From assembly GCF_042434095.1 (NCBI RefSeq), contig NZ_JBHLUE010000004.1, positions 496,001 through 560,000 of the forward strand: a DNA stretch of 64,000 nt, read 5' to 3'. Below, piece after piece: positions 6,698 to 16,257 of the stretch. The stretch comes from KBS50 sp042434095 (lineage in GTDB: Bacteria; Actinomycetota; Actinomycetes; Mycobacteriales; Micromonosporaceae). Made by a program: the position numbers and the translations under genes. Under the pieces are notes generated by a model that was not told the origin of the DNA, searched no databases, and saw only the letters and a program-made list of their open reading frames with translations. Numbering within the stretch: position 1 is the first letter of the stretch; each line of letters opens with the position of its first letter.

Positions 6698-7795
6698 TCA
6701 GAGGATGCGGCGCACCCAGCCGAACGGGTCCTCGGCGGCGCCCCGCTGGATGTCGATGAGCTGCTGGCGCAGTTCCATGGTCACCGGGCCCGAGCCGCCG
6801 TCGCCGACCGTGAACTCGCCGTCCGGCGTACGGACCAGACCGATCGGCGTGATCACCGCGGCCGTGCCGCAGGCGAAGGCCTCCCGGACCCGGCCGCTGG
6901 CCGCGCCGTCCCGCCACTCGTCCACGCTCATCGCCCGCTCGGTCACCGTCCGGCCGGCCCGCTCGGCGAGCGCCCGCACCGACTCCCGGGTGATGCCGGG
7001 CAGGATCGTCCCGGTCAGCGGCGGGGTGACCAGGCTGCCGTCGTCGAGCACGAAGAAGACGTTCATCCCGCTCATCTCGTCGACCGTCCGGCGCTCGACC
7101 GCGTCCAGGAACACCACGTCGTCGCAGCCGTGCGCGGCCGCCTCGGCCTTCGCGATCAGCGAGCTGGCGTAGTTGCCCCCGCACTTGGCGGCGCCCGTGC
7201 CGCCCGGCGCGGCCCGGGTGTAGGTGGGCGAGACCCAGACCGTGAGCGGCTGCACGCCGCGGGCGAAGTATGCCCCGACCGGCGACGCGATCACCACGTA
7301 CAGGTATTCCTTGGCCGGGCGGACGCCGAGGAAGACCTCGCTGGCGAACATGAACGGCCGCAGATAGAGGCTGCCGCCCTCGGCCGTGGGAATCCAGTCC
7401 CGGTCGATCTCGATCAGGTGCCGCAGGGAGTCGAGGAACACCTGCTCGGGCAGGGCCGGCATGGCCATCCGGGCGGCGGACGAGACGAACCGGGCCGCGT
7501 TGGCCTCCGGCCGGAACATCGTCACCCCGCCGCCGACGGCGTGGTATGCCTTGAGCCCCTCGAAGATCTCCTGCGCGTAGTGCAGCACGGCGGCCGCCGG
7601 GTCCATCGGGATGGGCGCGCGGGCCTCGACCCGGGCGTCGTACCAGCCCTTCTCCTCGGCGTACCGGATGGTCACCATGTGGTCGGTGAAGACCCGGCCG
7701 AAGCCGGGATCGACCAGCAGGGCGGCGCGCTCGGCAGCGGCTACCGGCGCCGGATTCGGACGAATCTCGAAGTCGAGCTTGTCACCACCGCTCAT
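6698..7795 (-). CDS. ilvE: Branched-chain amino acid aminotransferase
   Basis: A 365-residue fold-type IV PLP enzyme that transfers amino groups between glutamate and the 2-oxo acids of leucine, isoleucine and valine, the last step of their synthesis. Characteristic segments are ALHYAQEIFEGLKAY-like (here VLHYAQEIFEGLKAY), SLYLRPFMFASE, AKCGGNYASSLIAKAEA with the PLP-binding lysine after GTGAAKCGGNYA, FLDAVERRTVDEMSGMNVFFV, and GTAAVITPIG near the C-terminus. Length and motifs match the large (BCAT group II) type common in actinobacteria. The ATG at 7795 has a modest purine-rich stretch upstream. It is transcribed in the same direction as leuB, 115 bases away. Confidence 0.95.
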   Translation of the reverse strand: MSGGDKLDFEIRPNPAPVAAAERAALLVDPGFGRVFTDHMVTIRYAEEKGWYDARVEARAPIPMDPAAAVLHYAQEIFEGLKAYHAVGGGVTMFRPEANAARFVSSAARMAMPALPEQVFLDSLRHLIEIDRDWIPTAEGGSLYLRPFMFASEVFLGVRPAKEYLYVVIASPVGAYFARGVQPLTVWVSPTYTRAAPGGTGAAKCGGNYASSLIAKAEAAAHGCDDVVFLDAVERRTVDEMSGMNVFFVLDDGSLVTPPLTGTILPGITRESVRALAERAGRTVTERAMSVDEWRDGAASGRVREAFACGTAAVITPIGLVRTPDGEFTVGDGGSGPVTMELRQQLIDIQRGAAEDPFGWVRRIL

Positions 7796-7910
7796 CGCGT
7801 GACCTCCATGCTGGATCTGGCACCGGCGGAGCCGGGCAGGGGACCGATTCCCTGAAACCTACCCCGAACGCTCGTTCAGGGGGAACCACCGGTCGGTCGA
7901 CCGGGAGGGA

Positions 7911-8945
7911 TCAGGATACGGCCGCGGCGAGCCGATCACCGACCGCCGCGGTCCGCAGCTCGGCCCCGGGGACGCGCCCGGCCAGCTCGGCCGCCACCGC
8001 CCGGGACACCCGCTCGGCCGCCTCGGGATGCCCGAGGTGTTCCAGCAGCAGTCCCGCCGACAGCACCGCGGCCACCGGGTCGGCGACCCCCCGGCCGGCG
8101 ATGTCCGGGGCCGAGCCGTGCACCGGTTCGAACATCGACGGGTGTCGCCGCTCCGGGTTGATGCAGCCGCTCGCCGCGAGGCCGATGCCGCCGGTGACCG
8201 CCGCGGCCAGGTCGGTGAGGATGTCGCCGAACAGGTTGTCGGTGACCACCACGTCGTACCGCTGGGGCTGGGTGACCAGGTACATGGCGGCGGCGTCGAG
8301 GTGCTGGTATTCGGTCTCCACGTCCGGGTGCTCGGCCGCGACCTCGGCGAAGGTCCGGCTCCACAGCGACCCGGCGTGGGTGAGCACGTTGCTCTTGTGC
8401 ACGAGCGTGACCCGGCGCCGGCTCCGCCGCCCGGCCCGGGCGAACGCGTCCCGGATCACCCGCTCGACGCCGTGCCGGGTGTTGAGGCTCTCCTCGGTGG
8501 CGATCTCCGCGGGCGTTCCCCGGTGCAGCACCCCGCCGGCGCCCGCGTACAGGCCCTCGGTGCCCTCGCGGACCACGATCAGGTCGATGTCGCCGGCCTT
8601 CACGTCCGCGAGCGGCCCCGGGACGCCGGGCCAGAGCCGCGACGGGCGCAGGTTGACGTACTGGTCGAAGGCGAACCGCAGCCGCAGCAGCAGCCCGCGC
8701 TCCAGCACCCCGGGCGGCACCGCGGGATCGCCCACCGCGCCCAGCAGGATGGCGTCGTGCCCGGCCAGCTCGGCCAGCACGCTGTCCGGGAGCACCTCGC
8801 CGGTGCGGTGGTAGCGCGCCGCGCCCAGGTCGTACTCGGTGGCCTCGACGCCGGGCAGGGCCGCGTCGATCACCTTGCGGGCCTCACCGACCACCTCGGG
8901 CCCGATGCCATCGCCGGCCACCACCGCGATCCGCGCCACCGCCAC
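7911..8945 (-). CDS. leuB: 3-isopropylmalate dehydrogenase
   Basis: A 344-residue NAD-dependent beta-decarboxylating dehydrogenase of leucine synthesis. Visible are the nucleotide-site start VARIAVVAGDGIGPEVV, LLLRLRFAFDQYVNLRPSRL (substrate-binding arginines), VREGTEGLYAG, the VTDNLFGDILTDLAAA metal-binding aspartates, and FEPVHGSAPDIAGRG. The length is typical of the short actinobacterial LeuB. I chose the GTG at 8945, just behind GGGAGCAGGA, because the family begins there; a 22-residue upstream extension in frame looks non-coding. Its usual partners leuA, leuC and leuD are not in this window. Confidence 0.93.
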   Translation of the reverse strand: MAVARIAVVAGDGIGPEVVGEARKVIDAALPGVEATEYDLGAARYHRTGEVLPDSVLAELAGHDAILLGAVGDPAVPPGVLERGLLLRLRFAFDQYVNLRPSRLWPGVPGPLADVKAGDIDLIVVREGTEGLYAGAGGVLHRGTPAEIATEESLNTRHGVERVIRDAFARAGRRSRRRVTLVHKSNVLTHAGSLWSRTFAEVAAEHPDVETEYQHLDAAAMYLVTQPQRYDVVVTDNLFGDILTDLAAAVTGGIGLAASGCINPERRHPSMFEPVHGSAPDIAGRGVADPVAAVLSAGLLLEHLGHPEAAERVSRAVAAELAGRVPGAELRTAAVGDRLAAAVS

Positions 8946-9124
8946 GTCCTGCTCCCGTCCTCGGTACCGTCCTCGGCACGGTAGGCTCCCGTCCCGCTTC
9001 TCAGTATGCACGTACCAAATGGCGGGAAGGTGACGGAGCGTACAGAGTTTTCACAGCGCCGATCCATCGGACGGACATGTTGAGCACCTAGCGTGATCCC
9101 GGTAGCGCTTAGGGGGGCGAGACG

Positions 9125-9973
9125 ATGATCGGAGATCGCGGCGGCCGGGGTGGATCGACCACCTCGACGCTGGACCGGACGGAACCACCCGACCTGCGGC
9201 TGGGGGCCAACCTCGGCGCCCCGCTCCGGCCGGTGGCCGGCACGCCGGCCGACCGCATCGTGGCCCGGCACACCGTGCAGACCTCGACGGCGGAGTTCCG
9301 GCTCGTGCTCAACGCGCCCGCTGCGCTGGGCCGGCGCGGGCTGAGTGAGGCGCTTGCCGACGCGGTGGCCGAGCTGCGGGCCATCGACGTCACCTACAGC
9401 CCGCTCCGGGCGGACAGCCTGGTCGCCCGGCTGCGCCGGGGCGAGATCTCGGCCGAGGCGTATCCGCCGCTCGCCGACATCGTCGCCCGATGCGCCGCCA
9501 TGCGGGCCGCCACCGACGGCTGGTTCGACGCCTGGGCCGTGCCCGGCGGCTTCGACCCGGGCGGCCTGCTCATCGGGTGGGCCGTCGACCGGACCGCGGC
9601 CCGGTTGCGCGCCGCGGGAGTGTCCGACTACGCCGTGCAGAGCGGCGCCGATCTACTGGTACGCGGCCACGCGCCGCACGGCGGCCCGTGGCGGATCGCG
9701 GTGCACGATCCCGCCCGCGATCGTCGGCGCGCACCGCTGATGCTGGAGATGACGGCGGGCGCGGTTGGCACGTCCGGCGTCGGCGGCCGGCGGAACCACG
9801 TGTTCGACCCGCACACCGGCGTGGCCGTCAACCACCTGGCGGCCGCCACGGTCGTCGGCCCGGAACTGTCCGTTGCGGACGGTTACGCCACCGCGCTGTT
9901 CGCGGCCGGTCCGGCGGGCTACGACTGGTTCCCGACCGCGGACGGCTACCGCGCGCTGTTCGCGGCGGAATGA
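9125..9973 (+). CDS. FAD:protein FMN transferase-like protein (ApbE family)
   Basis: A 282-residue protein with the ApbE fold. Matching features are the FRLVLNAP first strand and ELRAIDVTYSPLRADSLVARLRRGE (substrate loop, about 85-110). Also present are TDGWFDAW, followed by FDPGGLLIGWAVDRTAARL, which corresponds to the usual DPSGlvKGWA segment, and VQSGADLLVRG. The C-terminal GTSGVGGRRNHVFDPHTG and SVADGYATALFAAG blocks complete the match. In classical ApbE the segment reads KG(W/Y)A with a conserved lysine. Here it is IGWA, so the lysine is replaced and catalysis may differ. The ATG at 9125 follows a GGGGGG-rich ribosome binding site. It is divergent from leuB. Confidence 0.8.
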   Translation: MIGDRGGRGGSTTSTLDRTEPPDLRLGANLGAPLRPVAGTPADRIVARHTVQTSTAEFRLVLNAPAALGRRGLSEALADAVAELRAIDVTYSPLRADSLVARLRRGEISAEAYPPLADIVARCAAMRAATDGWFDAWAVPGGFDPGGLLIGWAVDRTAARLRAAGVSDYAVQSGADLLVRGHAPHGGPWRIAVHDPARDRRRAPLMLEMTAGAVGTSGVGGRRNHVFDPHTGVAVNHLAAATVVGPELSVADGYATALFAAGPAGYDWFPTADGYRALFAAE

Positions 9974-10052
9974 CGCGCATCTTCATGGCGGGGTGACACC
10001 CGGTCGCGGCGGCGCAACGACACTCGGTCGGCGCGGCGGCGGACTTCCCCGT

Positions 10053-10096
10053 TGATCGGCCCTCACGGCCTCGGCAACGATCGTGAGGGCCGATCA
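10053..10096. terminator. Bidirectional hairpin terminator
   Basis: A perfect 15-bp inverted repeat (TGATCGGCCCTCACG and its complement, 14-base loop) between the convergent apbE-like and citrate synthase-like genes. Confidence 0.7.
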
Positions 10097-10236
10097 TCGA
10101 CGGATGCGCTTCTGGTGCACGCTCGTCGGGGGTGGTGCCGGATCACCCGGTGCGACGCGGCGCTACGCCACCCGAAGACGAGCCCTGCGTCGGGAAGCTC
10201 ACCGGGTAAACCTTGTCGATACGCTATCGAATCGAC

Positions 10237-11478
10237 TCAACTGCACGCAAGAGTAGGGCGCGGCCCGTCGTAGCTGCCGCGGAAGCGGAACCGCAGCCCC
10301 GGCTCCCGATATTCCTCCATGGCATGCGCGATCCAACCGGCGGTCCGGGCGATCGCGAAGATGGCCTCGCCGGCGTCCGGGATCATGTCGCCCACATGCG
10401 CGAGGGCGGCCAGCGCGAACTCCACGGTGGGATGCCGCGGCGACCGCTGCCGGACCGCCGCGAGCAGGCCGTCGATGGCGGCCCGCACCTCCGGCTCGCA
10501 CCCCACGGGCGCGAGCAGCTCGAGCAGTGCGGCGGCGCGTACGTCGCCGGCGGGGTAGAGCGGGTGCGGCCGGTGCACGAAGTCCTCCACGAGGCCGCCG
10601 GTGCGCAGCGACTCCGAATAGACCGCCATCGGGTCGCCGGTGGCGATGGCGCCGGCCAGCAGGCGGTACGCCCGACTCGCGGCCGCGCCGTGCAACGGAC
10701 CCTCGAAGGCGCTCAACCCGGCGGCCACCACGGCGTACGGGTGCGCCCGGGTGGAGGCCGCCACCCGGGCCGCCACGGTGGACGCCGCCAGATCGTGGTC
10801 GGCCAGCAGCACGAGGGCGGCGTTGAGGGCGTCGATCGCCGCCGGAGTGGCGGGCCGGGCGGTGAGCCGCGGCCAGAGCCGCGCGGCCAGCCGCCGGTCC
10901 GCCGGATCGGGCGGCGCCTGTCGGGGCGGCAACGCGTCGACCATGGTGGCCAGCAGGCCGGCGCCGGTGGCCGCCACGGACTCCGGTTCGGTGTTGAAGC
11001 GCAGCGGGTCGGCCGAGGCCGCCACCCCGGCGATCACCCGGAGCCGGTCGGTGCTGCGCACCCCGGACGGCAGCGCGGCCAGGGCCGTCCGGGCCAGCCG
11101 TACGGCATCCGCGGGCGCCGCGAACCGCCGTCCCGGGTCCAGCTCCGCCAGCCACAGCCAGTGCGCCACCGTCTCGAAGCTCTGCTCGCGGGCCAGCTCG
11201 GTCGCGTCCAGGCCCCGGTAGGCCAGCCGACCGTCGTCGATCAGCGTGAGCGCGGTCCGGATCACCAGCCCGGACGCCCCGGGCCGGCGGCCCCGGGTGG
11301 CCCGGCCGGCGAGCCGGTCCACCTCGGCCCGATCGAACCAGCTCCCCCGCCCGCTGCCGTCCCGGGCGCTGTGCAGTACGCCACGGCTCACGTAGGCGTA
11401 CACGGTCTCGGGCTTGACCCCGAGACGGCGCGCGACCTGCGCGGTCGTGAGTCGGTCCGGGTCGTCCTGGGGCTGCAT
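10237..11478 (-). CDS. Citrate synthase-like protein with N-terminal helix-turn-helix
   Basis: A 413-residue fusion. Residues about 8-60 form an excisionase/MerR-type helix-turn-helix (LTTAQVARRLGVKPETVYAYVSRG then SWFDRAEVDRLAGR). The remainder is a citrate synthase fold: IDDGRLAYRGLDATELA, FEGPLHGAAASRAYRLL (first catalytic His), FVHRPHPLYPAGDVRA (second His) and TVEFALAALAHVGD, where the canonical catalytic Asp is Glu. This domain pairing occurs across actinobacteria. A DNA-binding, metabolite-sensing role is inference. The ATG at 11478 is chosen because the HTH begins right after it. The gene is divergent from a plain citrate synthase, with a palindromic operator between. Confidence 0.85.
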   Translation of the reverse strand: MQPQDDPDRLTTAQVARRLGVKPETVYAYVSRGVLHSARDGSGRGSWFDRAEVDRLAGRATRGRRPGASGLVIRTALTLIDDGRLAYRGLDATELAREQSFETVAHWLWLAELDPGRRFAAPADAVRLARTALAALPSGVRSTDRLRVIAGVAASADPLRFNTEPESVAATGAGLLATMVDALPPRQAPPDPADRRLAARLWPRLTARPATPAAIDALNAALVLLADHDLAASTVAARVAASTRAHPYAVVAAGLSAFEGPLHGAAASRAYRLLAGAIATGDPMAVYSESLRTGGLVEDFVHRPHPLYPAGDVRAAALLELLAPVGCEPEVRAAIDGLLAAVRQRSPRHPTVEFALAALAHVGDMIPDAGEAIFAIARTAGWIAHAMEEYREPGLRFRFRGSYDGPRPTLACS

Positions 11479-11493
11479 CCGGTCATCGTCACA

Positions 11494-11512
11494 TTGACTG
11501 GTCAACGTTGAC
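11494..11512. promoter_or_regulatory. Palindromic operator between the two citrate synthase genes
   Basis: A perfect 12-bp palindrome GTCAACGTTGAC (11501-11512) overlaps a near-palindrome TTGACTGGTCAA (11494-11505), so TTGAC occurs three times in alternating orientation. It lies 16 bases from the minus-strand start and 86 bases from the plus-strand start, well placed for autoregulation by the HTH protein. Confidence 0.6.
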
Positions 11513-11597
11513 AAGCGGCAGTAACGCGAGCGACAGTCGCGTCCATCAGGGCCGTCGGCGTCGCCGGTTCGAGCGGCCGGAGTCAAGGAGGACATTC

Positions 11598-12776
11598 ATG
11601 ACGCAGCTGGCCACCGGGCCCACCAACGGCCGGAACGATCGGGTCGTCGAGGTGCCGCGCGGGCTCAGCGGCGTGGTCGTCACCGAGACCACGCTCGGCC
11701 ACGTACGCGGCCGCGAGGGCTTTTACCACTACCGGCAGTACTCGGCCATCGAGCTGGCGACCTCCCGGAGCCTGGAGGACGTCTGGGCCCTGATGATCGA
11801 TGGCGAGCTGCCGGACGCGGCCGCCGGCGCGGCGTTCGCGGCCGAGATCACCCCGCTGCGCCGGGTCCCCGACCCGCTCCGCCCGTTGCTCGGGCCGATC
11901 GCCCGGGCCGGCGGCGGCCCGTTGGAGGGGCTGCGCACGGCGCTGTCGCTGGCCGGGGCCGTCCGCGGGGTGCGGCCGCTGCTGGACATCGACCCGGCCA
12001 CCCGGCGGGCCGACGCGCTCTACGCCTGCGCCATCACCCCGACCCTGCTCACCGCGCTGCACCGGCTGCGCGCCGGTGAGGAGCCGGTCGAACCCCGCGA
12101 CGACCTGGGGTACGCGGCGAACTACCTCTACATGCTCACCGGCCGCGAGCCCGACCCGGCGCACGCCCGGGCCATCGAGAGCTATCTGATCTCCACCATC
12201 GACCACGGCTTCAACGCGTCCACCTTCACGGCCCGGGTCATCGCGTCGACCGGCGCCGACCTGACGGCCTGCCTGTGCGGAGCACTGGGCGCGCTGTCCG
12301 GGCCGCTGCACGGCGGCGCGCCGAGCCGGGCGCTGGACACGCTGGACGCCATCGGGACGCCGGACCGGATCGACGGCTGGATCCGCGACCGGGTGCTGCG
12401 CGGCGAGCGCATCATGGGCTTCGGCCATCCCGTCTACCGGACCGAGGACCCGCGCTCGCGCATGCTGAGGGAGATCGCCGAATCACTCGGCGGCGACCTG
12501 GTCGACTTCGCCGTGGCGGTGGAGCGCCGGGTGCTGGAACTGCTCGCCGAGCTCAAGCCCGGCCGGGAGTTGCACACGAACGTCGAGTTCTACGCCGGCG
12601 TCGTGATGGAGCTCTGCGGGCTGCCCCGGGAGATGTTCACCCCGACCTTCGCGTCCAGCCGGGTGATCGGCTGGTGCGCCAACATCCTCGAGCAGTCGCG
12701 GGACAGCAAGATCATCCGCCCGGCCGCCCGCTACGTGGGCCCGGCACCCGCCCAGCCGGTCCCGCCGGCGATCTGA
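11598..12776 (+). CDS. Citrate synthase / 2-methylcitrate synthase-like enzyme
   Basis: A 392-residue stand-alone citrate synthase fold. Landmarks are VVVTETTLGHVRGREGFYHY (N-terminal strand), ALSGPLHGGAPSRALD (catalytic His, around residue 240), IMGFGHPVYRTEDPRS (second His) and HTNVEFYAGVVMELCG, where Glu stands at the position of the third catalytic residue, usually Asp. The C-terminal GWCANILEQSRDSKIIRPAARYVGP is the normal CoA-side tail. The main reaction would be oxaloacetate plus acetyl-CoA to citrate, but a 2-methylcitrate-type activity cannot be excluded. The strong ribosome binding site AAGGAGGA precedes the ATG at 11598. Confidence 0.85.
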   Translation: MTQLATGPTNGRNDRVVEVPRGLSGVVVTETTLGHVRGREGFYHYRQYSAIELATSRSLEDVWALMIDGELPDAAAGAAFAAEITPLRRVPDPLRPLLGPIARAGGGPLEGLRTALSLAGAVRGVRPLLDIDPATRRADALYACAITPTLLTALHRLRAGEEPVEPRDDLGYAANYLYMLTGREPDPAHARAIESYLISTIDHGFNASTFTARVIASTGADLTACLCGALGALSGPLHGGAPSRALDTLDAIGTPDRIDGWIRDRVLRGERIMGFGHPVYRTEDPRSRMLREIAESLGGDLVDFAVAVERRVLELLAELKPGRELHTNVEFYAGVVMELCGLPREMFTPTFASSRVIGWCANILEQSRDSKIIRPAARYVGPAPAQPVPPAI

Positions 12777-13198
12777 TTCCCGGGCGGCGCTGGCTTCCCG
12801 GATTCCGGACGCCATCCGCGAGTCCTCGCCCGGCCCACACTGTCCGGTCGAAACGTCCACAAGTCCTGGTCGGGCGGGGCGTGGCGGGCGGCCGGCGATC
12901 CGGCGCCCGGGGCGCCAGGGACACCGCCACGTCCCTTTGCTCTGCTGCCTCCCACGCCCCACCTGTCGTCCGATTACCGGACGCCGGCCGGTGCGCGGGG
13001 GGCAGCAGAGCAAAGGGAGACGAGCGGTAGGCCCGAAGGCCGCCGGCATGCCCCTCCGACGGCGCGCGGCCGGCCGGCGGACCCGCCGTGACCAGCGACG
13101 TCGACAGCACCGCGACGACGAAGCCGGGTGCATCGCCGCAGCGACGCACCCGGCCTGATCGTCCCGAAGAGTGGACCGAGCCGTGAATGAGCGGGCGG
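12777..13198. other. Intergenic region with a long inverted repeat
   Basis: No gene is apparent; the reading frames present are short and atypical. It lies between the convergent citrate synthase and serA genes. The main structure is the 18-bp inverted repeat listed separately (12932-13018). Confidence 0.5.
12932..13018. repeat. 18-bp perfect inverted repeat with 51-base loop
   Basis: TCCCTTTGCTCTGCTGCC (12932-12949) is perfectly complementary to 13001-13018. The arms are A/T-richer than the background and unlike the GC-only terminators nearby. The loop carries its own weak TCCG-attac-CGGA stem. It could be a dispersed intergenic repeat or a structured RNA. Confidence 0.7.
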
Positions 13199-14797
13199 CT
13201 ACTCGTCGCGCAGGTCGACGGCGCTCGCCGCGGCGGCGCCGATCGAGGCGGCCGCCGAGTCGAGCAGCTCGACGCCGACCGCCGAGTCGACCGTGAGCGT
13301 CATCAGCGCCTCACCGCCGGCCTCGCGCCGGGCCACCTGCATGGCGGCGATGTTCACCCCGGCCTCGCCGAGGATGGAGCCCACGATCCCGACCACGCCG
13401 GGGCGGTCCGCGTACCGGAAGAAGAGCAGGATCCCCTCGGCGCTCAGCTCGAGGTCGAAGCCGTCCACCTCGGTGAGCTTGCCGACGTCCCGGCCGGGTC
13501 CGCCGACCACGGTGCCCGACACGGTCACCGTGCGGCCGTCCGGCAGGGCGCCACGCACTGTCACGAGGTTGGGCTGGTCGGCGGTCTCGGCCAGGGCGGA
13601 GAGCGCCACCTCGACGCCGCGGTCCGCGGCCAGGTGCGGGGCGTTGACGTAGGTGACCTGCTCCTCGACGACCGAGGTGAACAGGCCCTTGGTAGCGGCC
13701 AGCCGGAGCACCGTGACGTCGTTCGTCACGATCTCGCCGCGCACCTCGACGGTGACGCTCGCGGCCACCTGCCCGGCCACCGCCGTGAACACCTTGCCGA
13801 GCTTCTCGGCCAGCGGCAGCAGCGGCCGGACGTCCTCGGCCACCACGCCACCGGCCTGCACGTTCACGGCGTCCGGCACGAACTCGCCCTGCAGCGCCAG
13901 CTTCACGCTGCGGGCCACCGCGAGGCCGGCCTTGTCCTGCGCCTCGGCCGTGGACGCGCCCAGGTGCGGCGTGGCCACCACGTTGTCGAACTCGAACAGC
14001 GGCGAGGCCGTGCAGGGCTCCTTCGCGTACACGTCGATGCCGGCGCCGCCGACCCGGCCCTCGGCGATGGCCTGGGCCAGGGCCTGCTCGTCCACCAGGC
14101 CGCCGCGGGCGGCGTTGATGATCCGGACGCCCGGCTTGACGAGGGCCAGCTCCTTCTCGCCGATCAGGCCGACCGTCTCCGGGGTCTTGGGCAGGTGGAT
14201 CGAGATGAAGTCGCTGTCCCGCAGCAACTCCTCCAGCCCGACCAGCCGGACGCCGAGCTGCGCGGCGCGAGCCGGCTGGATGTACGGGTCGTACGCGATG
14301 AGTCGGGTGCCGAAGGCCGCCATCCGCTGCGCGAACAGCACGCCGATCCGACCGAGCCCCACCACGCCGACGGTCTTGCCCTGCACCTCGACGCCGGTGT
14401 ACCTGGACCGCTTCCACTCCCCGGTCTTCAGCGCGGCGCTGGCGCTGGCCGTGTGCCGGGCCACCGCGAGCAGCAGCGCGACGGCCTGCTCGGCCGCGGA
14501 CACGATGTTGGAGGTGGGCGCGTTGACCACCATCACCCCGCGGGCCGTGGCGGCCGGGACGTCGACGTTGTCGAGCCCGACCCCGGCCCGCGCCACCACC
14601 TTGAGCCGGCTGGCCGCGGCCACCGCCTCGGCGTCGATCTGGGTGGCGCTCCGCACGATGACCGCGTCGGCGGAGGCGAGCGCCGCCAGCAGCGCCGGGC
14701 GGTCGGTGCCGTCCACATGCCGCACGTCGAAATCGTGCGCGAGCACGTCGATGGCGGCGGGGGCGAGTTCTTCGGCGATCAGTACGACAGGAGTCAT
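13199..14797 (-). CDS. serA: D-3-phosphoglycerate dehydrogenase
   Basis: A 532-residue long-form (type I) PGDH, which oxidises 3-phosphoglycerate in the first step of serine synthesis. Order of domains: substrate domain (VVLIAEELAPAAIDVL), NAD-binding domain with VGVVGLGRIGVLFAQRM, catalytic INAARGGLVDEQAL and ATPHLGASTAEAQ (catalytic His). An intervening ASB domain (about 320-450) and a C-terminal ACT domain (LFFRYADRPGVVGIVGSIL) that binds serine as feedback inhibitor follow. The ATG at 14797 follows GAGGA. Proximity to glyA-type and ilv genes fits shared amino acid metabolism. Confidence 0.95.
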   Translation of the reverse strand: MTPVVLIAEELAPAAIDVLAHDFDVRHVDGTDRPALLAALASADAVIVRSATQIDAEAVAAASRLKVVARAGVGLDNVDVPAATARGVMVVNAPTSNIVSAAEQAVALLLAVARHTASASAALKTGEWKRSRYTGVEVQGKTVGVVGLGRIGVLFAQRMAAFGTRLIAYDPYIQPARAAQLGVRLVGLEELLRDSDFISIHLPKTPETVGLIGEKELALVKPGVRIINAARGGLVDEQALAQAIAEGRVGGAGIDVYAKEPCTASPLFEFDNVVATPHLGASTAEAQDKAGLAVARSVKLALQGEFVPDAVNVQAGGVVAEDVRPLLPLAEKLGKVFTAVAGQVAASVTVEVRGEIVTNDVTVLRLAATKGLFTSVVEEQVTYVNAPHLAADRGVEVALSALAETADQPNLVTVRGALPDGRTVTVSGTVVGGPGRDVGKLTEVDGFDLELSAEGILLFFRYADRPGVVGIVGSILGEAGVNIAAMQVARREAGGEALMTLTVDSAVGVELLDSAAASIGAAAASAVDLRDE

Positions 14798-15204
14798 CGG
14801 TCCTCGTATGTGTCGTCCGGATGGGTCGGCTGCGCCGAAGGACGCCGCTCTGCGCCCTGCGCTCACCTGTAGACGGTGCGATTGGTGCCGCCCCCGTTGT
14901 CGCGGAGCGTGCCCGCGGCGGCCGCGACCCGCACGGCTCCGAGCAGGCCGGCCGGCGCGTCTACCCGAAATCGTAGGCCGCCGGTGGCCCGAGCGGGCCC
15001 GGCATCCAGCGTGAGCGCCCTCACAAACCCGACATCACGCCACACCCGCGACCGGATCGGCCGCGGGCGGCGCGGGGTGGCGAGGCGGCCGGTCGACCCG
15101 GCCGGCGGCGCCGGGATCCGACCGCGGTGACCGAGTGAACGGTCGCGGTGACGGGGCGACCGGTCGCGCCCGGCGCTCGGGGAGAAGCGCCGGGCGCGAC
15201 GCGA
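14798..15204. other. serA upstream region and ilvC downstream terminator
   Basis: It mainly holds the serA promoter region. A minus-strand reading frame of 60 codons (15045-14863, starting GTG) has acceptable third-position GC, but no recognisable homology and no ribosome binding site, so I do not call it. Near 15165-15198 is the ilvC terminator hairpin. Confidence 0.4.
15165..15198 (-). terminator. Terminator of the ilvBNC operon
   Basis: A perfect 13-bp stem, CGCGCCCGGCGCT with its complement, loop of eight bases, seven bases downstream of the ilvC stop codon. Confidence 0.65.
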
Positions 15205-16218
<1,014 letters not shown>

Positions 16219-16257
16219 GACTTCTACCTTTCCTGCGGCGGCCGGGCGGCTCGCCGG

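Noticed and set aside
14863..15045. 60-codon minus-strand frame upstream of serA
   Set aside because: Acceptable codon bias but no ribosome binding site, no recognisable motif, and it overlaps the likely serA promoter. Could be revisited with proteomics.
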